Assembly (NCBI GenBank): GCA_023807065.1
Contig: JAJJLU010003723.1
Location: forward strand, 1 to 35,429
Source: Isotricha intestinalis
Taxonomy: Eukaryota > Ciliophora > Litostomatea > Vestibuliferida > Isotrichidae
Reading direction: 5' to 3'
DNA: 35,429 bases
Position numbers and translations under genes: made by a program. The first letter of the stretch is position 1; every line of letters begins with the position of its first letter. The notes under the pieces were generated by a model. The model did no database searches and was not told the origin of the DNA. It was given only the letters and a program-made list of their open reading frames with translations. This document shows positions 8,509 to 17,154 of this stretch, piece by piece.

Positions 8509-10260
8509 ATGTTTGATAAAGATTATTTTGAAAATAATCAGAATAAAGTTGATAAAAAGACAAAAAATAAAAAGAATAAAAAAAAAAATAAATTTAAAGA
8601 AATCGGTGAAGAGCATTTTGCTTTTAAAAAAGATGAGCCAAATTTATGGTATACATATGAGAATCAATATATCTATAGTAAACATCAAGATCAATTAAAA
8701 TCAAAAGAAAAATCTAAAGAACAATTTAGTGATGATGATTCTTTTTTTTATGAAAAAGATGAAAAAAATTCTTATAATCAAGAAGAAGAAAGTAAAAAAA
8801 TTATACCAAAAGTAGAAGATGAAAAATTAGAATATCAAAATGACAGCCAAAGAGAAGATAAAAAAAGGGGAAAAGAAAATGAAAATGAATTAATACAAAC
8901 TTGTAAAGACAAAAAAATGATTAATTCGAAGAAAGAAAATAATTTAAATATAAATGATAATATAAAAAATTCGATAATTAATCTTGAAAATGATGGTGTA
9001 AATAATTCAATAAGTAATCATGAAAATGATAATATAAATAATTCAATGAGTGATCCTGAAAATGATAATATAAATAATTCAATGAGTGATCCTGAAAATG
9101 ATAATATAAACAATTCAATGAGTGATCCTGAAAATGATAATTTAAATAATTCAATGAATGATCCTGAAAATAATGAAAGAAATAATTTAGAAAGAAATTT
9201 TGAAAATAATGAAAGAAATAATTTAGAAAGAAATTTTGAAAATAATGAAAGAAATAATTTAGAAAGAAATGAAAGAAATAATTTAGAAAGAAATTATGAA
9301 AACAATGAAAGAAATAATTTAAAAAAAAATGATGAAAACAATGAAACAAATTCTAAAGAAAGATTATTTGATTGTTCAATTTTAAAAAATTCATTTAACA
9401 AAGATAAAAGTAATGATAATAACAACAAAAAGGAGATAAAAAAAAAACAAAGAAAAGAAGAAAATAGAAAATTAGAAGATAAAAGAAGTGAATTAAATAT
9501 TAAAAATGAAAAAGAAGAAGATGAAACTCAAAATGAACAATCTTCTATAATTGATACAACAAAAAATATTTTAGAACAAGATAATAGTGATTTTTTAATA
9601 AGAAACGAGAACAATCAATCCTCTTCAGATTTATTTGCCCAAAATATTTTCTTAATAAATCAAAAATTTAATTTAGATGAAAATGAAAAATTATTTTATA
9701 TTTATGAACCAGATAATTTAAATTTATTAATTATCCCTCTTTCTAGTAAGGAATTATTAAAATGTTATAAACAAAAAAGAATAAGTTTTGAATTAACTCA
9801 ATTTAAATTAATTGATATTTTTTGTTTTAAAAATTATCCTCCTTATTCTTTTCATAGTTTAAATAAAATATTAAATCATAATTGGATCGATGATATAATT
9901 GAAAATCCAATTCTTAATAATTTTTTACCTTTTCAAATTAATGAAAAAAAAATAAATGAATCTGAAATAATAAATAATCATTTAAATCAATCTCCATTGC
10001 CAATTAACACAGAATTTAATAACATAAAGAAAAATTTTAATGTAAAAATAAATGATGAAAAAAAAGATGAAAAAAAAGATGAAAACAATGATGAAAAAAA
10101 AGATGAAAAAAAAGAAGATTTAGTAGAATTATTAAAACCAAAAAGATTGAAGGAAAAAAATAATATACCAACAAATGGAAAATTTAAAGCATTTAATAAT
10201 GTTGTATTTACTTTCGAAGAGGAAAAAAAAGGGAAAAACAAAAAGAAAAGAAAGAAATAA
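8509..10260 (+). CDS. Asn-rich repeat protein with possible GYF-like segment
   Basis: A 583-residue, highly charged protein. Residues 1-150 are Lys/Glu/Asn-rich. Residues about 155-220 are a tandem array of a 12-residue unit of type NNSMSDPENDNI, and 221-276 a second array of type ENNERNNLERNF. Residues about 393-455 are the only ordered-looking part: FYIYEP... then PLSSKELLKCYKQ...F...KLID, ending in HSLNKIL. The order resembles a divergent GYF domain (aromatic start, GPFSS.EM..WY..G.F, L/V, LxxLL), but the GP and W are missing, so I rate that weak. The C-terminus has DEKK repeats and a basic tail GKNKKKRKK. It could be an RNA- or translation-associated adaptor if the GYF idea holds; otherwise unknown. 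Confidence 0.7.
   Translation: MFDKDYFENNQNKVDKKTKNKKNKKKNKFKEIGEEHFAFKKDEPNLWYTYENQYIYSKHQDQLKSKEKSKEQFSDDDSFFYEKDEKNSYNQEEESKKIIPKVEDEKLEYQNDSQREDKKRGKENENELIQTCKDKKMINSKKENNLNINDNIKNSIINLENDGVNNSISNHENDNINNSMSDPENDNINNSMSDPENDNINNSMSDPENDNLNNSMNDPENNERNNLERNFENNERNNLERNFENNERNNLERNERNNLERNYENNERNNLKKNDENNETNSKERLFDCSILKNSFNKDKSNDNNNKKEIKKKQRKEENRKLEDKRSELNIKNEKEEDETQNEQSSIIDTTKNILEQDNSDFLIRNENNQSSSDLFAQNIFLINQKFNLDENEKLFYIYEPDNLNLLIIPLSSKELLKCYKQKRISFELTQFKLIDIFCFKNYPPYSFHSLNKILNHNWIDDIIENPILNNFLPFQINEKKINESEIINNHLNQSPLPINTEFNNIKKNFNVKINDEKKDEKKDENNDEKKDEKKEDLVELLKPKRLKEKNNIPTNGKFKAFNNVVFTFEEEKKGKNKKKRKK
8971..9168 (+). repeat. In-gene tandem repeat, 36-bp unit (12 residues)
   Basis: About five and a half copies of a 36-bp unit encode variants of NNSMSDPENDNI. 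The central three copies are nearly identical at the DNA level (aataattcaatgagtgatcc recurring), the outer ones more diverged, which suggests recent unequal expansion from the middle. The reading frame is preserved. Confidence 0.88.
9169..9336 (+). repeat. Second in-gene tandem repeat (ERNNLERN type)
   Basis: Roughly five copies, four of 36 bp and one shortened to 24 bp, encode variants of ENNERNNLERNF directly after the first array. One copy lacks the FENN part, a clean in-frame shortening, as expected from slippage under selection for frame. Confidence 0.82.
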
Positions 10261-10476
10261 GAGTAAAATGTTAAAAATAAATTAATAGTTTATATATAAA
10301 GCAATAATAAACAAATATTATATTTGAATGATTTATTATAAATATTTTCATTATTATTTCCCTTCTTTAAATTTCAATTTTATTTTTTCTTAAATTTTTT
10401 TGAGTGTTTTAATCAACTAAAAAAACTTATGATAATATTTAAAAATATTTAAATAAAGAAAAAAATAATATAAAAA

Positions 10477-13400
10477 TCAATTATCTTTACAATAATAATT
10501 ATACAAAGAAAAACATTTTAAATTTTCATAAAAGAAAAATTTCATTTGATCATAACTACGATTTTTAATTAAATCATCAATAAATTGTTTTTTTGAAATA
10601 ATTCTATATTTTCTTTGAATAATATCATCAACATTAATATCCACATCATTAATTTTAATATTATTCCCAACTACCCAAAAAATATTAATAAAAATCATAT
10701 CTTCAATATTTTCTTTAGTCAAAAATGTATAAACAGATTTCTTTAATTCATTTAATTTGGAAATACAATTTTGAACACAATATTTTATTTGTTCATTTAA
10801 ATTAATTTTATAATCTTCAACATCATTTTTAAAAACAGCAATTTTAGGTTCTAAAAAATCAGTTAAATACATTAATTCTGTTTCAATATAAATTTCATTT
10901 TCCATCATTATATATTTTATTTCACTTTCATAATATAAAACAATATCTTTAACTTTTATTAAAATTTCTTTAATTAATTCAATATCATTTGTATAAAATA
11001 ATGAAAATTTTTTTTGATTAATAATTTGATTTTCATAGAAATATTCTTCACTAACAAAAAAAATAGATGTAACAAAAGATTTTTGCATTGGAGTAAAATA
11101 AGTTATTAATTCATATAATTTATAAATAAAAGATCTTTCATACATATCTTTATCTCTTCTTTGTTTATCAAAAAGTGTCATACTTTTTTTATAAATTTCT
11201 TTATCCATATCATCAGAACATCTATTTAAATAATCATAAAAATCAATATTTATTTCTTTTATTAGTTTAAGATGAAGATATTCATCATATATTTCTTTTA
11301 ATTTAATCAGAAAGTTACTTTTTTTTCTTAATTCATTTTTTTGAAGAAATGTTGGATACATTTTTTCACCTATAAAATTTGAAGTTTCTCCTGCTTTTTG
11401 AAAATCAACTTCAACACTATGATAAAAAGCAAATTTTTCTAGTTTTTCTATATCAGCCCCTTCATTTATATATTTATTACATTTGAACAATTGTGTTATA
11501 TAAGATAAATAACCTCTGTTCACTTCAGGAAGTTTATAATTTGAATGAAAAAATTTATGAAAATCTAAACACCTTTCTATAAAAGATAAATTTTTATTAT
11601 TTATATCCCTTGATTTATTATAATCATATGTTTTAACAAAAAAATATGTATTTCTAATTTTTTCTCCTTTTTCATTAAAATGATATTTTAAATTCACATC
11701 TTCTGGCATTTTTTCATCATTTTTAAGTGGAATATATCTATTTGTATAATCTCTGTTTTCAATATGTAAAAATTTCTGTTCCCAACAAATCCAATAAACA
11801 TCTCCATCTAAATCACTCCCTGTAATTTTATTTGGAATTGGAATTTTACCTTTATTAGGAAATATGACTATATTATAATATAAATCTTTAAATTCTTCTT
11901 TATAAACTGCTTTAACTTTTTGTAAATCATAAATTGAAAGACAAGGATTTTTTGTTATTAAAACATCTCCAGTTATTATTTTTCTTTTTTTTGAAGTGTC
12001 ATTACATAATTGAACGAAAACTTCATTTTCTTCTAATATATTATTAAAATCACATACTCCAATTAAAAAAGCACATTTTTTCATATGAAAACGATATTTT
12101 TTACTTATATTACATAATCTATTATAAATATATGTACTTTTAGCTATTTTTGACATATAATCTCTTTGAACATTCAATATTTTATTTTGATTTTCTATAT
12201 CATTTAAAACTTTTGAAAATTTTTCATCTTTAATTAAATTTTGATTATTTTTATGATAATTTCTATAATTTAATACTTCTTTTTTAGCAATAGAATAAAT
12301 AATTTTCTTTTTTATTCCATTTAAAATCAAAATAATAATAATTTGTAAATTTAAAAAACCAGGTGAATATCTAGAAAATCTAATAACTTCTAAATCATCA
12401 GTATTATTACAATAAAATTTTACCATAGATTCAGTTAATAAAACTTTTCTTCCTTTAATATTTTCATTAACAACTAAAACTCCTTTTGAACCTTTAAATC
12501 TAATTTGAATAGCACTTGCTATAACTCCTTTATTTAATTTATTACAAACATCTATAATTAAATCTTTAGAAATCATTCCACATCCATCATTAAAAACATA
12601 TTTACCATCCTTTGATTTTATATCTGGAATGATTTCATATTCAAAAGGTAAATTATATGCATTTGTAGAAGTAAAATTTTGACTAAATCTACTTAACAAT
12701 TTTGAAAAAGGCATTAATGAATTTTTTAATAATTCACTTGAACCAAGTTCTTTATAATAAGAATTTTTTAATTCTTTTTCTTTTTCATCTAATAACCATA
12801 AAGTATTACTTCTCATACAATTTGTTGGATTTAAAAAAAAATCATAATGAATTCCACATAAATTTAATCCTTCTTTAAATACTAAATCATATATTAATGA
12901 CATTTTAGAAAATTTATTAAAATTACTATAATCTGTTGTTGTATATAATTGATTATCATTTTCATCTTTGAATTCTAATTTTACAAAATTATTATTATGA
13001 TAATATAAACGAAGAAAACGAGAACTTTGATGAAACATTTCTTTTTTTATTTTTACTTTTGATGGTGTTATACTAATATGTTTAAGAATAAAAAATGAAT
13101 TTGAATTTTTATCAATTCTAGTATCCGAAATATATTTTTTAATTTTGAAATTATTTTTAAAATTTTCATAAATTGAAATCACACTTTCAAATTTTTGTTT
13201 TTGTAAATTTTCAGAAATATTTGCATAAGTGATATAATTTGAATAAAAATCATTATTGTTTATATTATCAATTTCTTCTTTTAATTCTCTTATTTTTTTA
13301 TAGAAATCGTTTGAATTATAATATTTAAGTCCATTTAATATAATATCATTTTTTCTACATAAAAAAAAAATTTGTGTTTTAATGAACATTATATCTAAAT

Positions 13401-13920
13401 CATTTACATCTTTTATTAAAATATTTCTAAAAGGACAATCTAAACATCTTAAGTTATTATCTTTATTATAATTTTCCATAAGATAATATGAAGGAATATT
13501 ATCTTTTTCATCAATAAATTTAGGAGGAAGAGTAAAAGAAATTAATATATCTTTTTTGCAATTTTTTTCATTTAAATTTAAATTTTTTGAATTATGAATG
13601 ATTATTAAACTAGGATAATTATCTATAATATTAAAAATACATTTCATTTTTTTTCCTGAATCATTAAAAGAAATAACTAAAAATTTACCATTTTTAATTG
13701 TTATTAATTGTTCTAAACAAGATATGATTTCATAAAATGAGTTATTTGATTTTTCAAAAAAACCGAATGTAATTTTTCTATTTTTTACAAGTGTTTGAGG
13801 AATTAAAGTAAAATTTGTTTCATCTTCAGAATAATCATCACTCTCATAATCAAGCGAATAATTATGTCTATTCATATATAAATCAATATTTAATGCATTA
13901 TCATCTTCAACATTGTTCAT
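10477..13920 (-). CDS. RNA-dependent RNA polymerase (QDE-1/RDR family)
   Basis: A cellular RNA-dependent RNA polymerase that copies single-stranded RNA into double-stranded RNA for small-RNA silencing. The 1147-residue frame has the hallmark catalytic loop GSDLDGD, with the metal-binding DLDGD at residues 703-707, followed by VYWICW, as in eukaryotic RDRs (DxDGD). Upstream family features include RFLRLYYHNN... near 300, the GMIS... segment with RFKGSKGVL, and the RxPC-like loop (ITKNPCLSIYDLQKV) before the active site. The N-terminal 200 residues are poorly conserved. Length agrees with ciliate and other protist RDRs. Ciliates use such enzymes with Dicer and Piwi/Argonaute proteins to make siRNAs. 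The gene is intact with a good start (ATG after A-rich leader); its promoter lies in the 398-bp gap before the kinase gene. Confidence 0.93.
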   Translation of the reverse strand: MNNVEDDNALNIDLYMNRHNYSLDYESDDYSEDETNFTLIPQTLVKNRKITFGFFEKSNNSFYEIISCLEQLITIKNGKFLVISFNDSGKKMKCIFNIIDNYPSLIIIHNSKNLNLNEKNCKKDILISFTLPPKFIDEKDNIPSYYLMENYNKDNNLRCLDCPFRNILIKDVNDLDIMFIKTQIFFLCRKNDIILNGLKYYNSNDFYKKIRELKEEIDNINNNDFYSNYITYANISENLQKQKFESVISIYENFKNNFKIKKYISDTRIDKNSNSFFILKHISITPSKVKIKKEMFHQSSRFLRLYYHNNNFVKLEFKDENDNQLYTTTDYSNFNKFSKMSLIYDLVFKEGLNLCGIHYDFFLNPTNCMRSNTLWLLDEKEKELKNSYYKELGSSELLKNSLMPFSKLLSRFSQNFTSTNAYNLPFEYEIIPDIKSKDGKYVFNDGCGMISKDLIIDVCNKLNKGVIASAIQIRFKGSKGVLVVNENIKGRKVLLTESMVKFYCNNTDDLEVIRFSRYSPGFLNLQIIIILILNGIKKKIIYSIAKKEVLNYRNYHKNNQNLIKDEKFSKVLNDIENQNKILNVQRDYMSKIAKSTYIYNRLCNISKKYRFHMKKCAFLIGVCDFNNILEENEVFVQLCNDTSKKRKIITGDVLITKNPCLSIYDLQKVKAVYKEEFKDLYYNIVIFPNKGKIPIPNKITGSDLDGDVYWICWEQKFLHIENRDYTNRYIPLKNDEKMPEDVNLKYHFNEKGEKIRNTYFFVKTYDYNKSRDINNKNLSFIERCLDFHKFFHSNYKLPEVNRGYLSYITQLFKCNKYINEGADIEKLEKFAFYHSVEVDFQKAGETSNFIGEKMYPTFLQKNELRKKSNFLIKLKEIYDEYLHLKLIKEINIDFYDYLNRCSDDMDKEIYKKSMTLFDKQRRDKDMYERSFIYKLYELITYFTPMQKSFVTSIFFVSEEYFYENQIINQKKFSLFYTNDIELIKEILIKVKDIVLYYESEIKYIMMENEIYIETELMYLTDFLEPKIAVFKNDVEDYKINLNEQIKYCVQNCISKLNELKKSVYTFLTKENIEDMIFINIFWVVGNNIKINDVDINVDDIIQRKYRIISKKQFIDDLIKNRSYDQMKFFFYENLKCFSLYNYYCKDN

Positions 13921-14318
13921 TCTTTATATTAAATTTAAATTAATGTGTGTATATATAACTTTTGTGAAATAATGCAAAGAAATAATATTATTGAACTGAG
14001 TTTTTAGTAGAATTAAATTTTAGGTTGAATTAATTAAATTATATGTTTTTTGTTTATTAAAGTTTTTTATTATTGTTATAAAAGAAATTTAAGATTGTGA
14101 TTTTTGTAAGGTGTAATTTAAATTTCAAAAATTCATTTAAACAATTTGAAAATTTAATTAATTTAATATAATAAATATTTAAATTTAAATTTTGATTATA
14201 TCAAAATAAATATTAATTTTACTTTTTTATGTTATTTTAATAAATAAACAAAATTTGTTAAATTAATTTTTTAACAAAATAAATAAATAAATATAATTAT
14301 CAAGATAGTTAGAAACTT
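13921..14318. other. Intergenic gap, no gene seen
   Basis: This is 398 bp of A/T-rich DNA between the RdRP start and the 3' end of the upstream kinase gene (same strand). It should hold the RdRP promoter and the kinase 3' UTR. I see no RNA gene, repeat or recognisable motif. Confidence 0.4.
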
Positions 14319-15302
14319 TTATTTTTTATCAAAAACAATTTTTTTCCAACAATTAACAATTAAACTGGCCATAATAGCACTTTTTAATTTATTTTTTTTT
14401 CTAAATTCTGTATAATCATCTTTAAACATAAGCATTTCATTAGAATAAGTAGATTTAGTAAGCCAAGGATGTTTTAAAATTTCTTGACAACTTAATCTTT
14501 TACTAGGTTCAACAACAAGTAATTTTTGAATTAAGTCTTTAGCTTCTTCACTTACATGATCCCAATAAGGACTTGCAAATTCATATTTTGCATTTTTAAT
14601 ATAATCAAATAATTCATTGTTATCTTCTGCATAAAAAGGAGGAAAACCACATAACATTACATATAATATAACTCCGAGAGACCAACAATCAACTTTATTA
14701 TCATAACCTTTACTTTCAATAATTTCAGGACTAACATAAGAAGGTGTTCCACAAGCTGTAAATAATTTTTCTTGAGCTTTAGGTATTAAAAATTTAGCAA
14801 ATCCAAAATCACTTACTTTAATAAGTGAATTTTCATCTGTTGATGCATATAATAAATTTTCTGGTTTAAGGTCTCTATGTACTATTCCTAATGAATGACA
14901 ATATCTAACTGCATCTACTATAGGTCTAAAAGTTTCTACTGCTTGTTTTTCTGTATAATGTTCATATTCAACTATTTTATCAAATAATTCTCCTCCTTGC
15001 ATATATTCCATTACTATAAAAACTACTTCATGGCATTCATAATATTCATATACTCTTACTATATTTGGATGATCTATTATTGACATTATTTTTAATTCAT
15101 TATATAATGATTCTAATTCTGTTTCTCCTAAATTTGATTTATCTATTATTTTAATTGCAAAGCATTCACCAGATTCTCTTTTTATACCCTTTCTTACTAT
15201 TGCTGAAGCTCCTTCTCCTAATACTGTTTCTTGGTCTATTAAATATATGTCTTCTATTAATCCAGAACGATATAAAGGATTTTTATTTGATAAATCAAAC
15301 AT
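14319..15302 (-). CDS. CaMK-type serine/threonine kinase (CaMKI-like)
   Basis: A complete 327-residue kinase. Glycine loop LGEGASAIV (28-36), ATP-binding K51 (FAIKII), HRDLKPEN (142-149; catalytic D144), DFG (165-167), activation segment FTACGTPSYVSPE with T182 at the position phosphorylated by upstream CaMKKs in CaMKI, and WSLGVILYVMLCGFPPF in the C-lobe. The last 28 residues (RKKNKLKSAI... to the end) align by eye with the CaMKI autoinhibitory/calmodulin-binding helix. No EF-hands follow, unlike the CDPK at the window start. The likely mode of control is Ca2+/calmodulin binding to this tail. The GNAT gene's 3' end lies 76 bp upstream on the same strand. All catalytic residues are present. 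Confidence 0.94.
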   Translation of the reverse strand: MFDLSNKNPLYRSGLIEDIYLIDQETVLGEGASAIVRKGIKRESGECFAIKIIDKSNLGETELESLYNELKIMSIIDHPNIVRVYEYYECHEVVFIVMEYMQGGELFDKIVEYEHYTEKQAVETFRPIVDAVRYCHSLGIVHRDLKPENLLYASTDENSLIKVSDFGFAKFLIPKAQEKLFTACGTPSYVSPEIIESKGYDNKVDCWSLGVILYVMLCGFPPFYAEDNNELFDYIKNAKYEFASPYWDHVSEEAKDLIQKLLVVEPSKRLSCQEILKHPWLTKSTYSNEMLMFKDDYTEFRKKNKLKSAIMASLIVNCWKKIVFDKK

Positions 15303-15378
15303 TTTTTTATTTTTCTATATTTTTTTTTTAATGTTTTTATATAAGTTGTTTTTTTTTGAGAGTTAATTTATACAATTT

Positions 15379-16125
15379 TTATTTATTTGAGATATTATTT
15401 TGAATTTTTATTAAATTATTATATTTATAAAATTTATCTCCAATGGTACCAAAGGAGGTAACCCATAAAGGAATATATCCACTTTTATATGCAGCAGCTT
15501 GTGATGCAATATTTGTAGAAGCAGCACACCAAATTGGAATAATATTTTTATTTAATATTTCAAATGTTAAATTTTTCATAATTATTTTTGAAAGTCCTTT
15601 ATTTCTATATTCTGGAATTATATCAATTCCAATTTCCCATATTTTATCATAAATTTCATCTGCTCCTCCTATACCTATCAATTTATTATTTTTATACATA
15701 CAATAAGCTATTTTAGAAATACATTTTCCATTTTTATTAAATGTAATTGAATTTTCAAAATTTTCAATTTTCTCAAAATTAACAATACTGTCTTCAAAAA
15801 AAAATTTAAATATAAATTCATCCGGTTCTTTTAATTTTTCAACTTTTTCAAAATCTGGAATGAAATAAATTGATTGACCATAAATATAAGGAAATTCAAA
15901 TATTTCTTCTCTATTTTTATCTTTCAATTGTAGTTTTATAAATTCTTTTAGATTATTTGAGACAAATATTACTAATTTATCAAACCAAGATATAATTTTA
16001 ATTGAATTATCTGTTTTATCGTTATTTACATATATAATCCCACTACTATCTAATTCTTTTTCTGATATATTATATTGAACAGCAATATAAGATTTAATTA
16101 CTTTTAATGTTGTGTTTTTGTTCAT
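15379..16125 (-). CDS. GNAT-family N-acetyltransferase, bacterial-like
   Basis: A 248-residue protein whose C-terminal half is a GNAT acetyltransferase fold. The core reads WEIGIDIIPEYRNKGLS (163-179), in which R174-N-K-G177 is the acetyl-CoA pyrophosphate-binding loop (Q/R-x-x-G-x-A/G). It is followed by NIASQAAAYKSGYIPLW near 205-221. The combination 'EIGIDV.PEYRGKGL ... NIASQRVA...GY.PAW' is one I know from uncharacterised GNATs of Firmicutes, where the substrate is unknown; the N-terminal half is the usual poorly conserved region of that group. The codon use is as AT-rich as its neighbours, so any transfer is old enough to be ameliorated. No targeting signal. The start is shared with a 75-bp divergent spacer. 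Confidence 0.85.
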   Translation of the reverse strand: MNKNTTLKVIKSYIAVQYNISEKELDSSGIIYVNNDKTDNSIKIISWFDKLVIFVSNNLKEFIKLQLKDKNREEIFEFPYIYGQSIYFIPDFEKVEKLKEPDEFIFKFFFEDSIVNFEKIENFENSITFNKNGKCISKIAYCMYKNNKLIGIGGADEIYDKIWEIGIDIIPEYRNKGLSKIIMKNLTFEILNKNIIPIWCAASTNIASQAAAYKSGYIPLWVTSFGTIGDKFYKYNNLIKIQNNISNK

Positions 16126-16200
16126 GTTTATTTTATTAAAATTTTGTTATCATAATTTAAAAAATATTTTCAAATAATTGATTAATATATTAAATAATAT
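16126..16200. promoter_or_regulatory. 75-bp divergent spacer (GNAT / WD40-like)
   Basis: Two genes start head-to-head only 75 bp apart, so both 5' UTRs and promoters must fit in this AT-only stretch. No motif is identified. Confidence 0.3.
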
Positions 16201-17097
16201 ATGAAGAATGTTGAATTGGAGAAAGATATCATCAAAATTTGTCATTTAGATAGAATTTCAATAATGAAAAAATTTCCATCTGGAAAACTAATTTCAGCTT
16301 CATTTAATATAATTAAAATTTGGAATAATGACTTAGAACTATTATATACCATTGAAATACCTTTTCAAATATGTATTTCTTATATATCAATTAAAAATGA
16401 ATATTCTTTTGCAATTTGTTTAGATGAGAATATAATTCAAATTTATAATTTTAAAAACGAAAAATGGATTTGTGTAGAAGAAATAATTGGAAGAAAAAAT
16501 CACACTATTAAAAATAAAATAATCATTACAACTAATTCAACAATTTATGTAAGTTCTTATTCAGGATTAATTGAAATTTTTGAAAAAATAAATATTACTA
16601 AAAAACATCAGGAAACATGTGTTTTAAAAAATCCTTCTTTATTAAATACAATGTTATTAATTCAAGATAAAAATTTACTTATTACTTCTGGTGAAACTTG
16701 TACTTTATTTTGGGATATTCAAGTATGTAAATTTATATGTAAATTCAATCAAGTATTTTGTTTTTCAAATAAGGCTATTGAAAGAATAAATGATGATTCT
16801 ATAATAATAGGAGGAAAAAAATTTTATATTTTAAGCATATCAAAACAAAATGTTATTAAAATTATTGAAAATGATAATAGTTATTGTAATGATATATTAA
16901 ATTTATATGATTTAAAAAATAACTTTTTAATTATTGCAAATCGTAATTCAGAAATAAAAGTTATTAAAAATAATAGAATTATTCAAGATATTAAAAATGC
17001 ACAAAATGATTCTATATATGGAATAATTCAAATAAATAATGAAACAATTGCTAGTTATTCAATGTGGACAATTCAATTATGGAAAATAAAAAAATAA
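16201..17097 (+). CDS. WD40-like beta-propeller protein
   Basis: A 298-residue protein with degenerate WD repeats. The best are FPSGKLISASFNIIKIWN near 26-43, LLITSGETCTLFWDIQ near 160-175 and the last, IASYSMWTIQLWKIKK, at the C-terminus. Other blades keep only the beta-strand rhythm and lack GH and WD dipeptides. It likely forms one propeller that binds partner proteins. No other domain, signal or membrane segment. It is comparable in size and style to the WD40 protein at 3150-4091, and the two may be distant paralogues. It is convergent with the Rab-like gene, 57 bp apart. Confidence 0.75.
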   Translation: MKNVELEKDIIKICHLDRISIMKKFPSGKLISASFNIIKIWNNDLELLYTIEIPFQICISYISIKNEYSFAICLDENIIQIYNFKNEKWICVEEIIGRKNHTIKNKIIITTNSTIYVSSYSGLIEIFEKINITKKHQETCVLKNPSLLNTMLLIQDKNLLITSGETCTLFWDIQVCKFICKFNQVFCFSNKAIERINDDSIIIGGKKFYILSISKQNVIKIIENDNSYCNDILNLYDLKNNFLIIANRNSEIKVIKNNRIIQDIKNAQNDSIYGIIQINNETIASYSMWTIQLWKIKK

Positions 17098-17154
17098 TTT
17101 AAACAATTATTAAAAATAATATATAAAGATAATCTATATATTTATATTTTAGTG

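Noticed and set aside
8978..9349. Minus-strand frame with Phe/Tyr/His repeats.
   Set aside because: It mirrors the Asn-rich tandem repeats of the sense gene and has no independent support.
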